Under the pieces are notes generated by a model. That model did no database searches. It worked only from the letters and a program-made list of their open reading frames with translations, and was not told where the DNA came from. 64,000 nt of DNA, taken from NCBI RefSeq assembly GCF_004363245.1, contig NZ_SNYV01000018.1, positions 186,001 through 250,000 of the forward strand, read 5' to 3'. How positions within the stretch are numbered: position 1 is the stretch's first letter; each line of letters starts with the position of its first letter. The translations under genes were made by a program, and so were the position numbers. Of this stretch, positions 1 to 7,149 are shown piece after piece. This DNA comes from Sphingobacterium yanglingense. GTDB lineage: Bacteria; Bacteroidota; Bacteroidia; Sphingobacteriales; Sphingobacteriaceae.

Positions 1-158
1 GGCACCATTCCTTTAAAGAAAGATGGGCCAATAATATTAAAATTTATTTTTTCCGAAATGAAATCAATAGTGCCACTCGGCTTGTTGTCCGATATAATGT
101 TAAGTCGCAGGTAGTCCGCGTTAATATCGTCTAGCGATATAATTGTCATATTTTCCAT
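1..158 (-). CDS. Hypothetical protein, 5' part only
   Basis: The window edge cuts this gene, so only the first 52 codons are seen. It begins at the ATG complementary to 156-158 and reads MENMTIISLDDINADYLRLN, followed by an open stretch ending near FFKGM at the edge. No signal peptide or known motif is visible. The reading frame is open to the edge and has a normal residue mix with alternating hydrophobic residues, as in a beta-rich protein. It lies on the same strand as the membrane protein at 304-843, about 145 bp downstream of it, so the two could be co-transcribed. Function is unknown. Confidence 0.45.
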   Translation of the reverse strand, partial: MENMTIISLDDINADYLRLNIISDNKPSGTIDFISEKINFNIIGPSFFKGMV

Positions 159-303
159 TGGGTTTGTGAAAATTTTTAGTTTTATATTATTCACTTTGTT
201 TTACCGTACGATACCTCTTAAATCTCTCTCCCCTGATCACCCGATGTTGTGTTGAAGTAAGTAACCTCTGTCAACTCCTTTTTCTATTGTACTCATTTTG
301 CTT

Positions 304-843
304 TCATTTCTTTTCCCAAAGACCTCTCTTTTTTAAACTGTCCAGCTGGCGACGATCAGAATTTATTTCAATATAGAGGCTGTCGGCTGTTTCCTTGCTT
401 ATCTGTATAGTATATCCCCGGTCATATCCCGTTTTTGAGTCCGGATCGAAAAAGATATCAGATTTTTTCCTTGCGATTACCCTTTCTGCAAAATTATAAT
501 GCTTGACTATCCAATAGCTGTGGGGTGTGACTCGAATGGCATATTCGCTGCTTTTTATTAAGGAACCACCAAAGAAACCATCTTTTGTCAGGTTGGAATA
601 AATCAACACCAAGCCGCTGAGAATCGCTAAAAGTACCCCGATAAAAAGCTTCTTTTTCCGAAAAAAGACCAACAGACTAATGAACCCTATTCCCACAAAA
701 GGGAGAATCAACAGTCCAATCTCCAAACTGATATCAAACAACAAGCGCAGCAATAGATCTGCAAACATGATGCCCAGAATGAGTATAAGCAGACCGAGCA
801 ATGTTTTTTGCAGTAGGGGCAGCGGTTTTCTTTTCATGAACAA
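304..843 (-). CDS. Small membrane protein of unknown function
   Basis: A 179-residue protein. The N-terminal half has about three hydrophobic segments (roughly residues 11-33, 37-60 and 66-85), separated by a short basic RKKK loop. The C-terminal half (about 90-179) is soluble, charged and ends in KKRGLWEKK. This suggests an inner-membrane protein with a soluble domain. No family was recognised. The methionine at residue 3 (MKRKPLP) is an alternative start. It is outside the mobile element, on the chromosomal left flank. Confidence 0.6.
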   Translation of the reverse strand: MFMKRKPLPLLQKTLLGLLILILGIMFADLLLRLLFDISLEIGLLILPFVGIGFISLLVFFRKKKLFIGVLLAILSGLVLIYSNLTKDGFFGGSLIKSSEYAIRVTPHSYWIVKHYNFAERVIARKKSDIFFDPDSKTGYDRGYTIQISKETADSLYIEINSDRRQLDSLKKRGLWEKK

Positions 844-1074
844 GGTTCTATACGCTATTTATTTAGCAAAGTATGTTCCAAAAAAGAAGTGCTCGTCCCA
901 ATTTAGGAATTGGAGGATAGCGCTGCTTTGTCCTGGACCAAGATGAGGGCGCGTTATAGAAGATAATTTACTTTTTGATTTTTCCACGATTGGAGCCTTG
1001 GTACAGGAATTGCTGCAAAAATCATCAGAAGTTCCTTCCGATAAACCGAGGTAGGTACGGATAAAAGCGAACAT

Positions 1075-1692
1075 ATGCAAAAAGTATTAATAGCACTGAC
1101 GGTAACAGGATGCTTAGGCCTCCTATCCTGCAACAATGGTGGGAAACAGCAGGCAGCAACGGCAAAAGAGCCCCATACGGAATTAACTAAAACTGATAGT
1201 TCGGAAGGAGTTCGGGAGCAGACTGTAGACAAAAGCAATGATAGTAAGGAGGACGATGTCTTAAAAAAGCTTCCAATTAGAAACTTTGTAATCACCGATT
1301 CGACTAATTTTGATAATTATCATGCACAAGGAATAGCAGACGATATTTTCATCAAAAAGATAAAATTTAAAACTTCAAACAACACAGCAGAGGATTTTAA
1401 GTTAAGATATAAAGTGCCTTTCTCCGAGAATTTCAGTGCCGTCGTTATTACCTATAGAGATGGCGAACACGAACTCTATACCACTTTAGTTACCCTAGAT
1501 AAAAACGGGAGTATCATCGATCAGCTAGATATTGCCTATGATGAGATAGCCGAATCTGCATTTAGTAAAATCGGAAAGCTGGAGAAGGATCGGATCAGCA
1601 TTCAGAGTTGGAATTATATGAGCGAAGTACCTACCCACGAAGAATCCATATTCACAGTGTTGGAGACTGGTCGATTTAAACTATTAAAATAG
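1075..1692 (+). CDS. Predicted lipoprotein of unknown function
   Basis: A 205-residue protein starting MQKVLIALTVTGCLGLLSCN. The hydrophobic N-terminus ends in a lipobox (LLSC), so Cys-19 is the probable lipidation site and the protein would sit in the outer or inner membrane facing the periplasm. A low-complexity linker rich in Gln, Lys, Glu and Ser follows (about residues 20-65), then a globular beta-rich domain to the C-terminus. No enzymatic motif is seen. It is a single gene between the minus-strand membrane protein and the VOC gene. Bacteroidota genomes carry many such orphan lipoproteins. Confidence 0.65.
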   Translation: MQKVLIALTVTGCLGLLSCNNGGKQQAATAKEPHTELTKTDSSEGVREQTVDKSNDSKEDDVLKKLPIRNFVITDSTNFDNYHAQGIADDIFIKKIKFKTSNNTAEDFKLRYKVPFSENFSAVVITYRDGEHELYTTLVTLDKNGSIIDQLDIAYDEIAESAFSKIGKLEKDRISIQSWNYMSEVPTHEESIFTVLETGRFKLLK

Positions 1693-1834
1693 TTCTTCTG
1701 GAGGTATGGCTTTTTCCGAAAGTGTGCGGTCCTTTCCGATACGGTCTCATTTCTTGCCTTAGGACAATTCAAAACAGGAGCAATTCAACCATCTTTGCGT
1801 ATAATTCTATAAACAAAACTAATACCTATATAAA

Positions 1835-2245
1835 ATGGCAAAACAAATTTTTATCAATTTAGCCGTTGCAGACGTCCAGCGATCGATGGATTTCTACAGC
1901 GCAATCGGTTTTACAAATAATCCTCAGTTTTCAGACGAATCGGGCAAATGCATGGTTTGGAGCGAAAATATCTATGTTATGCTTTTATCCCATGACAAAT
2001 TCTCTTCTTTTATCAACAAACCTATTGCCGACACCAAGTCCAGTGTAGCAGGTCTTTTCTCCCTATCGATGGAGTCGGTCGAGGAGGTCAATACCATGAT
2101 GATAAAAGGGCTAGAGGCAGGTGGGGTAGAGCCAACCGAGATGAGAGATTATGGCTTCATGCAGCAACGTACATTAGAAGATCTTGATGGTCACACCTGG
2201 GAAGTATTCTATATGGACATGAGTAAAATCCCTACTACCAACTAA
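1835..2245 (+). CDS. VOC-fold (glyoxalase/bleomycin-resistance-like) protein
   Basis: A 136-residue protein with the paired beta-alpha-beta-beta-beta modules of the vicinal oxygen chelate fold. It opens KQIFINLAVADVQRSMDFYS, the usual first module, and the second module contains the typical late motif DLDGHTWEVFYMDMSKIP with the metal-ligand glutamate. Its length is normal for single-domain VOC proteins, often annotated as extradiol dioxygenase or glyoxalase relatives. The substrate cannot be told from sequence. An A-rich leader precedes the ATG, as expected in Bacteroidota. It is the last chromosomal gene before the mobile element. Confidence 0.85.
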   Translation: MAKQIFINLAVADVQRSMDFYSAIGFTNNPQFSDESGKCMVWSENIYVMLLSHDKFSSFINKPIADTKSSVAGLFSLSMESVEEVNTMMIKGLEAGGVEPTEMRDYGFMQQRTLEDLDGHTWEVFYMDMSKIPTTN

Positions 2246-2265
2246 TCGAAATCATATAGTTTTGA

Positions 2266-2361
2266 TTAGCAATTGCCAAAAAAAATGATGTGGCCATCTT
2301 CGATAAATCCTTTTTCAATGGCAAGGTTTTCAAAGTTTGAACGGAATTGCCTGTTTTTTGT
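2266..2361 (-). pseudogene. Possible remnant of a decayed gene tail
   Basis: Between the VOC gene and the first attachment-like repeat, the minus strand holds a short open frame with no start codon, bounded upstream by a TGA. It reads like a protein C-terminus (…NFENLAIEKGFIEDGHIIFF then GNC and stop). The last residues resemble the end of an acetyltransferase-type domain, but 31 codons are too few to assign. If real, it marks gene loss next to the insertion hot spot. Confidence 0.2.
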
Positions 2362-2434
2362 TCAATATTTTTAATATAGATTTGAAACTACATAAGACAT
2401 TCTGTTCGAACTCCAAGCGGGTAAAAACAAAAAA

Positions 2435-2457
2435 AAGCAACTCTTTTGAAGTTGCTT
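2435..2457 (-). terminator. Terminator following the outer tRNA-end repeat
   Basis: Inverted repeat AAGCAACT / AGTTGCTT with a 7-base loop and A/T tracts on both sides. On the minus strand it lies directly downstream of the repeat at 2461-2476 and ends in a T run, so it works as an intrinsic terminator for transcripts coming from a tRNA located there. It is probably the original terminator of the tRNA-Lys gene before any insertion. Confidence 0.65.
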
Positions 2458-2460
2458 TTT

Positions 2461-2476
2461 GTGATCCCGCTGGGAT
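2461..2476 (-). repeat. Outer attachment-like repeat (tRNA-Lys 3' end)
   Basis: GTGATCCCGCTGGGAT, identical to the 3' end of the tRNA-Lys gene at 48777-48792. It is the outermost of two copies on the left side and probably marks the end of an older insertion. Confidence 0.7.
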
Positions 2477-2607
2477 ATGTTGCGCCCCGCAATGCCCGCA
2501 CATAGGGCTGCAACGAGCTACGCTATGTTCGAACCCATCCCGGCGCTTCTGTTCTCATCCCATAGTATAAAAAAAAGAAAGCCCAATCTTTTGATTGAGC
2601 TTTCTTT
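2477..2607. other. 131-bp segment between the two left attachment repeats
   Basis: No gene is seen here. The first 90 bases are clearly richer in G and C than the surroundings (for example GCGCCCCGCAATGCCCGC), and the end is a terminator-like hairpin. The segment contains a TTCGAACCC word, as found in tRNA T-loops, but no full tRNA can be folded from it by eye. It is best read as a remnant or scar of a previous element at the same tRNA. Confidence 0.4.
2577..2604 (-). terminator. Terminator following the inner tRNA-end repeat
   Basis: Inverted repeat GAAAGCCCAATC / GATTGAGCTTTC with one mismatch and a TTTT loop, followed on the minus strand by a T run. It stands in the same place relative to the 2608-2623 repeat as the other two terminators stand relative to their tRNA-end copies. 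Confidence 0.6.
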
Positions 2608-2623
2608 GTGATCCCGCTGGGAT
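2608..2623 (-). repeat. Left attachment site (attL) of the ICE
   Basis: GTGATCCCGCTGGGAT, a perfect 16-bp copy of the tRNA-Lys 3' end at 48777-48792. With the right copy it frames about 46 kb that contains an integrase beside the tRNA and a complete set of conjugation genes. It is taken as the current attL because it is the copy closest to the element. Confidence 0.75.
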
Positions 2624-3161
2624 CACAACTATTTTTCGCTAATTCGTTATTTATCAAAACTATACAATATTTTTATCTTCTAAGATCATACAACAGGCAT
2701 TTTTACCCACCTGCTTACCCACCGAATTAAGAAATCTGATAAAGATCGATTTGACCTAAAAGTCTAATTACTATAAATGTATAGATAAAATCTATCTATT
2801 ACAAATATAACTAAGTTTTATAGATATAAAAGACTGATATTAACGATTCGATTATTTAGCAGCTCTTATTTCCTAGAACATTTAGAACCTACAAAGGGGG
2901 TTATCATAACTTTGTATTGAAAATTACTTTTAGAATGGAAACTCACTTCAGATGAAATACCATTATATTGATGATCAAATCTGATAATTTACTAAATATC
3001 AATATCTGTGATACTTCTATACTATAGTTCTAAGACTTAGTTTTGCTTTTTTTTAGAAAAAAAATACTCTTAATTTCTTTTAAAATTGATTGTTGGCACA
3101 AAAAATCCTGTATTTTTATAATAAAAACACAGGATTTTCAACCAATTAAAAGCCTCAATAA
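2624..3161. other. Gene-free left end of the ICE
   Basis: About 540 bp of very A/T-rich sequence without a convincing gene on either strand. The only clear structure is the strong palindrome at 3102-3138. Such an end would be expected to hold integrase and excisionase binding sites, but none can be named from the sequence. Confidence 0.5.
3102..3138. promoter_or_regulatory. Strong hairpin upstream of the 3162 gene
   Basis: The arms AAAATCCTGT and ACAGGATTTT match perfectly over 10 bp, and the inner ATTTTTA/TAAAAAC extends the stem with one G-T pair, leaving a 3-base loop. It ends 23 bp before the ATG at 3162. It could be an operator, a transcript-leader hairpin or a terminator stopping leftward transcription. 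Confidence 0.5.
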
Positions 3162-3434
3162 ATGGAGTTATTATCGATAAAAAACGCCAAAAATTTTAAA
3201 GGAAAAATTGTAAGATGGAGTGCCCCTTCGTCTAAAGAAAACTATTCATATCAAGGTATCAGTAATATTTGCAGTATAGAAGAAAATGGGAAAATTGTCG
3301 CAGAGCAAATAGATGGAGATGATATTTCTCACGCTTTTTTGGACAAAACTGATCAAGGAACTCTATTGGATGAAAACTACTGTTATTCAGATTCTGGACG
3401 TTATATCTCAATACTAGATATAATAAAAGTTTAA
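3162..3434 (+). CDS. Small hypothetical protein of the ICE left arm
   Basis: A 90-residue soluble acidic protein (MELLSIKNAKNFKGKIVRWS...) with no recognised domain, signal peptide or membrane segment. It starts 23 bp after a strong palindrome. It is followed by the frameshifted gene at 3488, so the two may form a small cassette. Small paired genes of this kind at the ends of mobile elements are often immunity or addiction proteins, but nothing in the sequence proves that here. Confidence 0.5.
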   Translation: MELLSIKNAKNFKGKIVRWSAPSSKENYSYQGISNICSIEENGKIVAEQIDGDDISHAFLDKTDQGTLLDENYCYSDSGRYISILDIIKV

Positions 3435-3487
3435 AAGATATGCAGAATAATTTTTTAGATACTCCAACAATTTGAATTATTCACTAT

Positions 3488-4005
3488 ATGATTAAATACG
3501 AAGTAAACAAGCCTTTTCCTTTTCCACAACCGAATTCAGGTGGTGAGATAACATTGTCGGAAATTACGATATCTTTTTTTGATATAAAATGTTATCTGTC
3601 TGATCCGACATCCAATGAAATTATGGATTGGCGTAAAGGCTCGCTAGAATATGCTCTGTTTGAAAAGACAATTGTCCTTTTTTTATACTGAACTTTGATA
3701 GCTGGAATTTAGATTGCAGCATCAATGTTCTAAAAATAAAATCTGATTTTGGTATAGATAACTGGCTAAATGCTGAGGGTAATATTGTTAACCTGTTTTT
3801 AATTGATACGAAAACGAATATACTAACAGCAATGCGGACGATTTCAGTTCAAACGGATGTGGCTGAAAAACTAAAGGACATTTGTAAAATGCAGACAAAA
3901 AAGTTTGGGAATTCTGCGGAATGCGAAATAAACATTCATAAGATTCAAAATTCAATATCCACAAAGGAGATGTTAAACCGAAGCAAAGTGATTAAACTAA
4001 AATAG
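3488..4005 (+). pseudogene. Frameshifted hypothetical gene (poly-T slip)
   Basis: The first frame (MIKYEVNKPFPFPQPNSGGE...) stops after 67 codons at a TGA right after a run of seven T (3678-3684). Adding one T lets the gene continue in the neighbouring frame (…FILNFDSWNLDCSINVLKI…) to a stop at 4003-4005, giving about 172 residues. The downstream frame is open for over 100 codons and has natural protein composition, so this is one gene broken by loss of one T. It may be a true mutation, a phase-variable tract or a sequencing error. The family is unknown. Confidence 0.6.
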
Positions 4006-4103
4006 CTAATCTGCTAATCGTTATGAATAATTTTGCAACCAATTCCATCTTTTTTCGCGGACAAATACTATCTAAAAAGCGATAATTATCAATCAATTAA
4101 CCA

Positions 4104-4313
4104 TTACTGTGACAGTAAGCTAATATACTCCCAAGCCTTCTTTTTCCAGTTAAAAATTGGCTTACCTGATCTGGTAAGCCAATTTTTAGAATTGAACTCA
4201 TCATAAAATTCACTAGCTAATTGACGACTTTTCCCTGCCTGTGCGAAATAGATAGTGACCTCGTGTTCTGTTGGTGGCAAGACCTTTCCAAAACCAGTCT
4301 GTGATTTTTTCAT
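4104..4313 (-). CDS. Small hypothetical protein, end of the tra operon
   Basis: A 69-residue basic protein (MKKSQTGFGKVLPPTEHEVT...) containing a WLTRSGKPIFNWKKKAWEYI segment that resembles short DNA-binding or helicase-associated modules in Bacteroidota mobile elements. Its start overlaps the stop of the helix-turn-helix gene by 4 bp (ATGA type), so the two are translationally coupled. Function is not known; an accessory role in DNA processing or excision is a guess from context. Confidence 0.5.
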   Translation of the reverse strand: MKKSQTGFGKVLPPTEHEVTIYFAQAGKSRQLASEFYDEFNSKNWLTRSGKPIFNWKKKAWEYISLLSQ

Positions 4314-4603
4314 TGCCTTTTCCTACTTTCAAGAAGTTTCCTAATATCCTCTTCCGAGTAATAGAATACACAGCCTATTGCCGTGTAAGGTAGTTGTCCC
4401 ATGTCTCGCATACGCTGTAATTTACCAGAGGAAACACCTAAAAGCTTTCTTACCTCATGTGATTTTAGCCACTTTTTCTGTACTAGACCTTTGTTAGCAA
4501 GAATAAGCCGAACACCTTCCAATATCTCAACTTTAAAAAAATCTAAATCTGCTCTTGTGACAGGTTGCCTGTCTCTGTTTTTGTTATTCCCTTCCATTTT
4601 CAC
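4310..4603 (-). CDS. Excisionase-like helix-turn-helix protein
   Basis: A 97-residue protein. Residues about 43-92 form a MerR/excisionase-type winged helix: KKWLKSHEVRKLLGVSSGKL, then QRMRDMGQLPYTAIGCVFYY and SEEDIRKLLESR. This is the HTH_17-type pattern used by many Bacteroidota element proteins that bind attachment sites or control excision. The N-terminal 40 residues are a charged helix. It lies near the left attachment site and is translationally coupled to the 69-residue protein downstream. A role as recombination directionality factor or regulator is likely but not proven. Confidence 0.7.
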   Translation of the reverse strand: MKMEGNNKNRDRQPVTRADLDFFKVEILEGVRLILANKGLVQKKWLKSHEVRKLLGVSSGKLQRMRDMGQLPYTAIGCVFYYSEEDIRKLLESRKRQ

Positions 4604-4631
4604 TGTATTTCTAACATCACTCTGTTAACAA

Positions 4632-4910
4632 TTATTCCAAAAAAAAGCTGCTGGAGCTCTTTGTATTTCTCGACGGATAGTATTTTATATAGCCCTTATC
4701 CACGAGGTGCCTTAACTTCAAAAAGTACGTGGCTGAACTGGATATTTTTGCTTCTTTCATAAGTGTTCGGCTCTTCACACGTACAGGTTTCTTATTAGCC
4801 CTTTGCCATCTCAAGTATAAAGCTGAATACACTGCGATATGCTTTGTATCGACATAGGGATCTGTTGCAATACGCTCCAAAAAAACAATCATTGCATCTC
4901 GATTATCCAT
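4632..4910 (-). CDS. Small winged-helix-like protein
   Basis: A 92-residue protein. The middle (IAVYSALYLRWQRANKKPVR, then SRTLMKEAKISSSATYFLKL and RHLVDKGYIKYYPS) has the pattern of a replication-initiator or GntR-like winged helix: a helix, a helix-turn-helix and a short wing. Its ATG overlaps the stop codon of the upstream 352-aa gene (TAATG), so the genes are coupled. It probably binds DNA. It could regulate the transfer operon or take part in excision; the sequence does not decide this. Confidence 0.55.
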   Translation of the reverse strand: MDNRDAMIVFLERIATDPYVDTKHIAVYSALYLRWQRANKKPVRVKSRTLMKEAKISSSATYFLKLRHLVDKGYIKYYPSRNTKSSSSFFLE

Positions 4911-5968
4911 TACTGTACTTTTTTCTTTAACTGGCTACGTTGAGACTGTTGTTGCTTCTCTTTTAGGTTTATCGTTTTGGCTTCATTTTGTCTTTGACCG
5001 AGCAACTGATCTAACGTCGTTCGCCTATTTCCTTCGTAATAAATAAAATCCCTCTTTAGTGGTGAAGCTTCCAGACCAATGTTCCTCTGCTTTCCATCAA
5101 TCTTAATAGGGATTTCAATACGTTCCCCTTTTTTCAAAGCTTTTACAGTCTTCTGAAGTTCAGTGCTGCTCAACTTTGTGCCCGGTATTTTAGTTAATAG
5201 TTCTTCTATTTTGTAATCGATAACCTTGATTTCCTTCACTATAATATTACCCTTTCCATCCGTGTCGTTTATATTTGGAATTTTCCATCGATCTCCATAC
5301 ATAAGCACAGGACGACCAGCAAGTAAATTGTTGGCTTTATCGGGTGAAAGTCCCATATTATCGATAAAGCTCAAACTACGTTTGTCCTTTTCATTTAATG
5401 TCAACGTTGCCGTAGCTTCTTTCAGATAGTGCCGTCCGGTCATGTCCTTATCCACCGAAACACCAAATTCCAATACTTCATTTTGTTTTTTTGATATTGC
5501 TGTCTTTTCTACGATAGAGTTTTGACCAGCCCGAATTTGTGGAGCTATCTTATCCGAAAAGCTTTCCAAACCGAACTGGTGTAACTCCGCATCTACAGTC
5601 TTTTGGCTTTGCTTTTGCTTCATCGGATTGACAAAGACTTTTCCTAAAGTGGCATTAGTAAGACGAAACATATTTCTCACAAACCTTAGTATTACATTAG
5701 GATATAGCTCCCTTTCCAATTGTCTTCGTTCCCTCTGCACAATTCGCATGGAAGCTTTTTCCTCACTGGTTAGATTTTTCAAATTTGTTCCAGCAATTTC
5801 ACGATATCTATTTAACAATTCCTTTTTATGTTGTCTACTTCCCAAGTTTGCAGTAGAGAACATACCTTTGCTTGCGAGATTTTCGAAATAATCCTTCCAT
5901 CTTGCGATATCATTGAGAAAAGTTTCAATTCTGTTAGCCATTATTAATCGATTTTGATTGGCAAGCAT
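4910..5968 (-). CDS. DUF3945/DUF4099-like protein of the tra operon
   Basis: A 352-residue hydrophilic protein. The N-terminal 130 residues are helical and basic. Residues about 165-335 contain two small repeats of the DUF3945/DUF4099 type seen in Bacteroidota conjugation loci, including LKEATATLTLNEKDKRSLSF, NNLLAGRPVLM and GKQRNIGLEASPL. The C-terminus is rich in Gln and Lys. There is no membrane segment. A second start (MANRIETFLND, residue 10) is possible. It follows the related 366-aa gene by 16 bp. These proteins travel with tra genes, but no biochemical role is established that I can name. Confidence 0.65.
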   Translation of the reverse strand: MLANQNRLIMANRIETFLNDIARWKDYFENLASKGMFSTANLGSRQHKKELLNRYREIAGTNLKNLTSEEKASMRIVQRERRQLERELYPNVILRFVRNMFRLTNATLGKVFVNPMKQKQSQKTVDAELHQFGLESFSDKIAPQIRAGQNSIVEKTAISKKQNEVLEFGVSVDKDMTGRHYLKEATATLTLNEKDKRSLSFIDNMGLSPDKANNLLAGRPVLMYGDRWKIPNINDTDGKGNIIVKEIKVIDYKIEELLTKIPGTKLSSTELQKTVKALKKGERIEIPIKIDGKQRNIGLEASPLKRDFIYYEGNRRTTLDQLLGQRQNEAKTINLKEKQQQSQRSQLKKKVQ

Positions 5969-5984
5969 AGCTTTCCAATTTTAT

Positions 5985-7085
5985 TTATACTCTAACACTT
6001 CGCTTATTTGTTTGCCTTTTATCTCCGGTTGATTTCTTTTGTCCTGTCTGTTTGTTATCTTGAGACTTTTTGATGACTTCATTATTTTTATTCTCTTCAG
6101 CCTGATTTTGTTCCACTTTTTTAGATGTATCAGTAGACTGATTTTGATCTTTATTATTGACAACATTATTTTCTTGTTCAAGCTTAGGTAGTAGATTGTC
6201 TTCAGCCTGATTTTGTTCCACTTTTTTAAGTGTATCAGTAGTCTGGTTTTGGTCAGGGCTATTGCCATGATTTTGATCTTTACTATTGACTACATTATTC
6301 TCTTCAACTTTAGGTGATTGATTTTCGCCAGCTTGACTTTGACTGTTATTATTATCCTTCCCCTGAACAGTTTTATCGATTTTCCTTTTCATCGATAACA
6401 ATATTGGCTTCAAATTTTCATCATACAGTTTGATGGAATTATAAGAAGGCTGAGCTTCAATTACTATTTTTCTTTCACCAGCCGAAGTTTCGATAGTAAC
6501 GCTTGCTTGGTTGCCTTTTTTTAGAGAGTTGATCAGGTTCTGTTTATACTTGTCATTTTCAATTCCCTTTAACGCATATTCTTCAATATTTTTTGCGATG
6601 TCAAAATTGTTTATCCGTTGGATTTTAAAATTACCGCTTTCATTGGCATCGTTAAAATCCAGTTTTACCCAGCCTTTAAACTCATTTTTTTTCTCCCGAT
6701 CAATTTTATCTGTTGTGATCAGGTGTTTATACACTGAGCGACCATCCAGCAAATTATAACCTTCTTTCAGAGTATAGTTAGAGCCGTAACCGACATAAAA
6801 CTTTTGCTGAAGAGTTTCTTCTTTTCCATATTTTTTAAGTAAAAGATCAAAGTTATTGAAATAGTACTTCCCTGAATTTTGAGAAAAATCAAAATTCAAT
6901 ACAGCCCTTACACTATCACCGTTACTTTTCTTATCCAAAACCACCTGGAAACTATCTTTTTTATTCTTTACAGCCTCGTCGAACTGCTTTTGTAATTGAT
7001 CAACAGTAATTTCACTAAATCCAGAATAGTACATTTTAGTTGCAAGGGATTGTATATTTTCGGCTCTTTCTTTCGTTTCCATCAC
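5985..7085 (-). CDS. DUF3945-like protein with Gln/Asn-rich repeat tail
   Basis: A 366-residue protein. Residues about 10-235 form a globular part with a DUF3945-like module (YNLLDGRSVYKHLI, then KGWVKLDFNDANESGNFKIQ, and later VTIETSAGERKIVIEAQPSY). Residues about 240-366 are disordered and contain a repeated unit (ENNVVN-KDQN ... TDT-KKVEQNQAE). The tail ends very basic (KRQTNKRSVRV). It is cytoplasmic by appearance. It lies between traN and the shorter relative at 4910-5968, and the two probably arose by duplication. Its role in transfer is unknown. Confidence 0.6.
   Translation of the reverse strand: MMETKERAENIQSLATKMYYSGFSEITVDQLQKQFDEAVKNKKDSFQVVLDKKSNGDSVRAVLNFDFSQNSGKYYFNNFDLLLKKYGKEETLQQKFYVGYGSNYTLKEGYNLLDGRSVYKHLITTDKIDREKKNEFKGWVKLDFNDANESGNFKIQRINNFDIAKNIEEYALKGIENDKYKQNLINSLKKGNQASVTIETSAGERKIVIEAQPSYNSIKLYDENLKPILLSMKRKIDKTVQGKDNNNSQSQAGENQSPKVEENNVVNSKDQNHGNSPDQNQTTDTLKKVEQNQAEDNLLPKLEQENNVVNNKDQNQSTDTSKKVEQNQAEENKNNEVIKKSQDNKQTGQKKSTGDKRQTNKRSVRV
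6095..6316. repeat. Direct repeat within the Gln/Asn-rich coding tail
   Basis: Two imperfect copies of a roughly 100-bp unit start at 6095 and 6200. The first 29 bases of each are identical, and the ACATTATT-type ends are also shared. The copies keep the reading frame, so the repeat adds about 35 residues to the tail of the minus-strand protein. Confidence 0.7.
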
Positions 7086-7149
7086 ACAAGTTTTTTTATA
7101 AATAATAATTTCTTACCTCTCTCCTGATAACAGCTTTTAATCGTATCGA

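Noticed and set aside
859..1295. Minus-strand frames opposite the lipoprotein gene
   Set aside because: They are antisense to a well-supported lipoprotein and have no recognisable features.
2337..2570. 77-codon plus-strand frame
   Set aside because: It passes over the attachment repeat and terminator and has cysteine-rich, non-protein-like content.
2477..2607. A possible second tRNA because of the TTCGAACCC word
   Set aside because: No complete cloverleaf with matching acceptor and anticodon stems could be built.
5981..6268. 95-codon minus-strand frame with repeated LIHLKKWNKIRLK
   Set aside because: It is the shadow of the repeated tail of the 5985-7085 gene in another frame.
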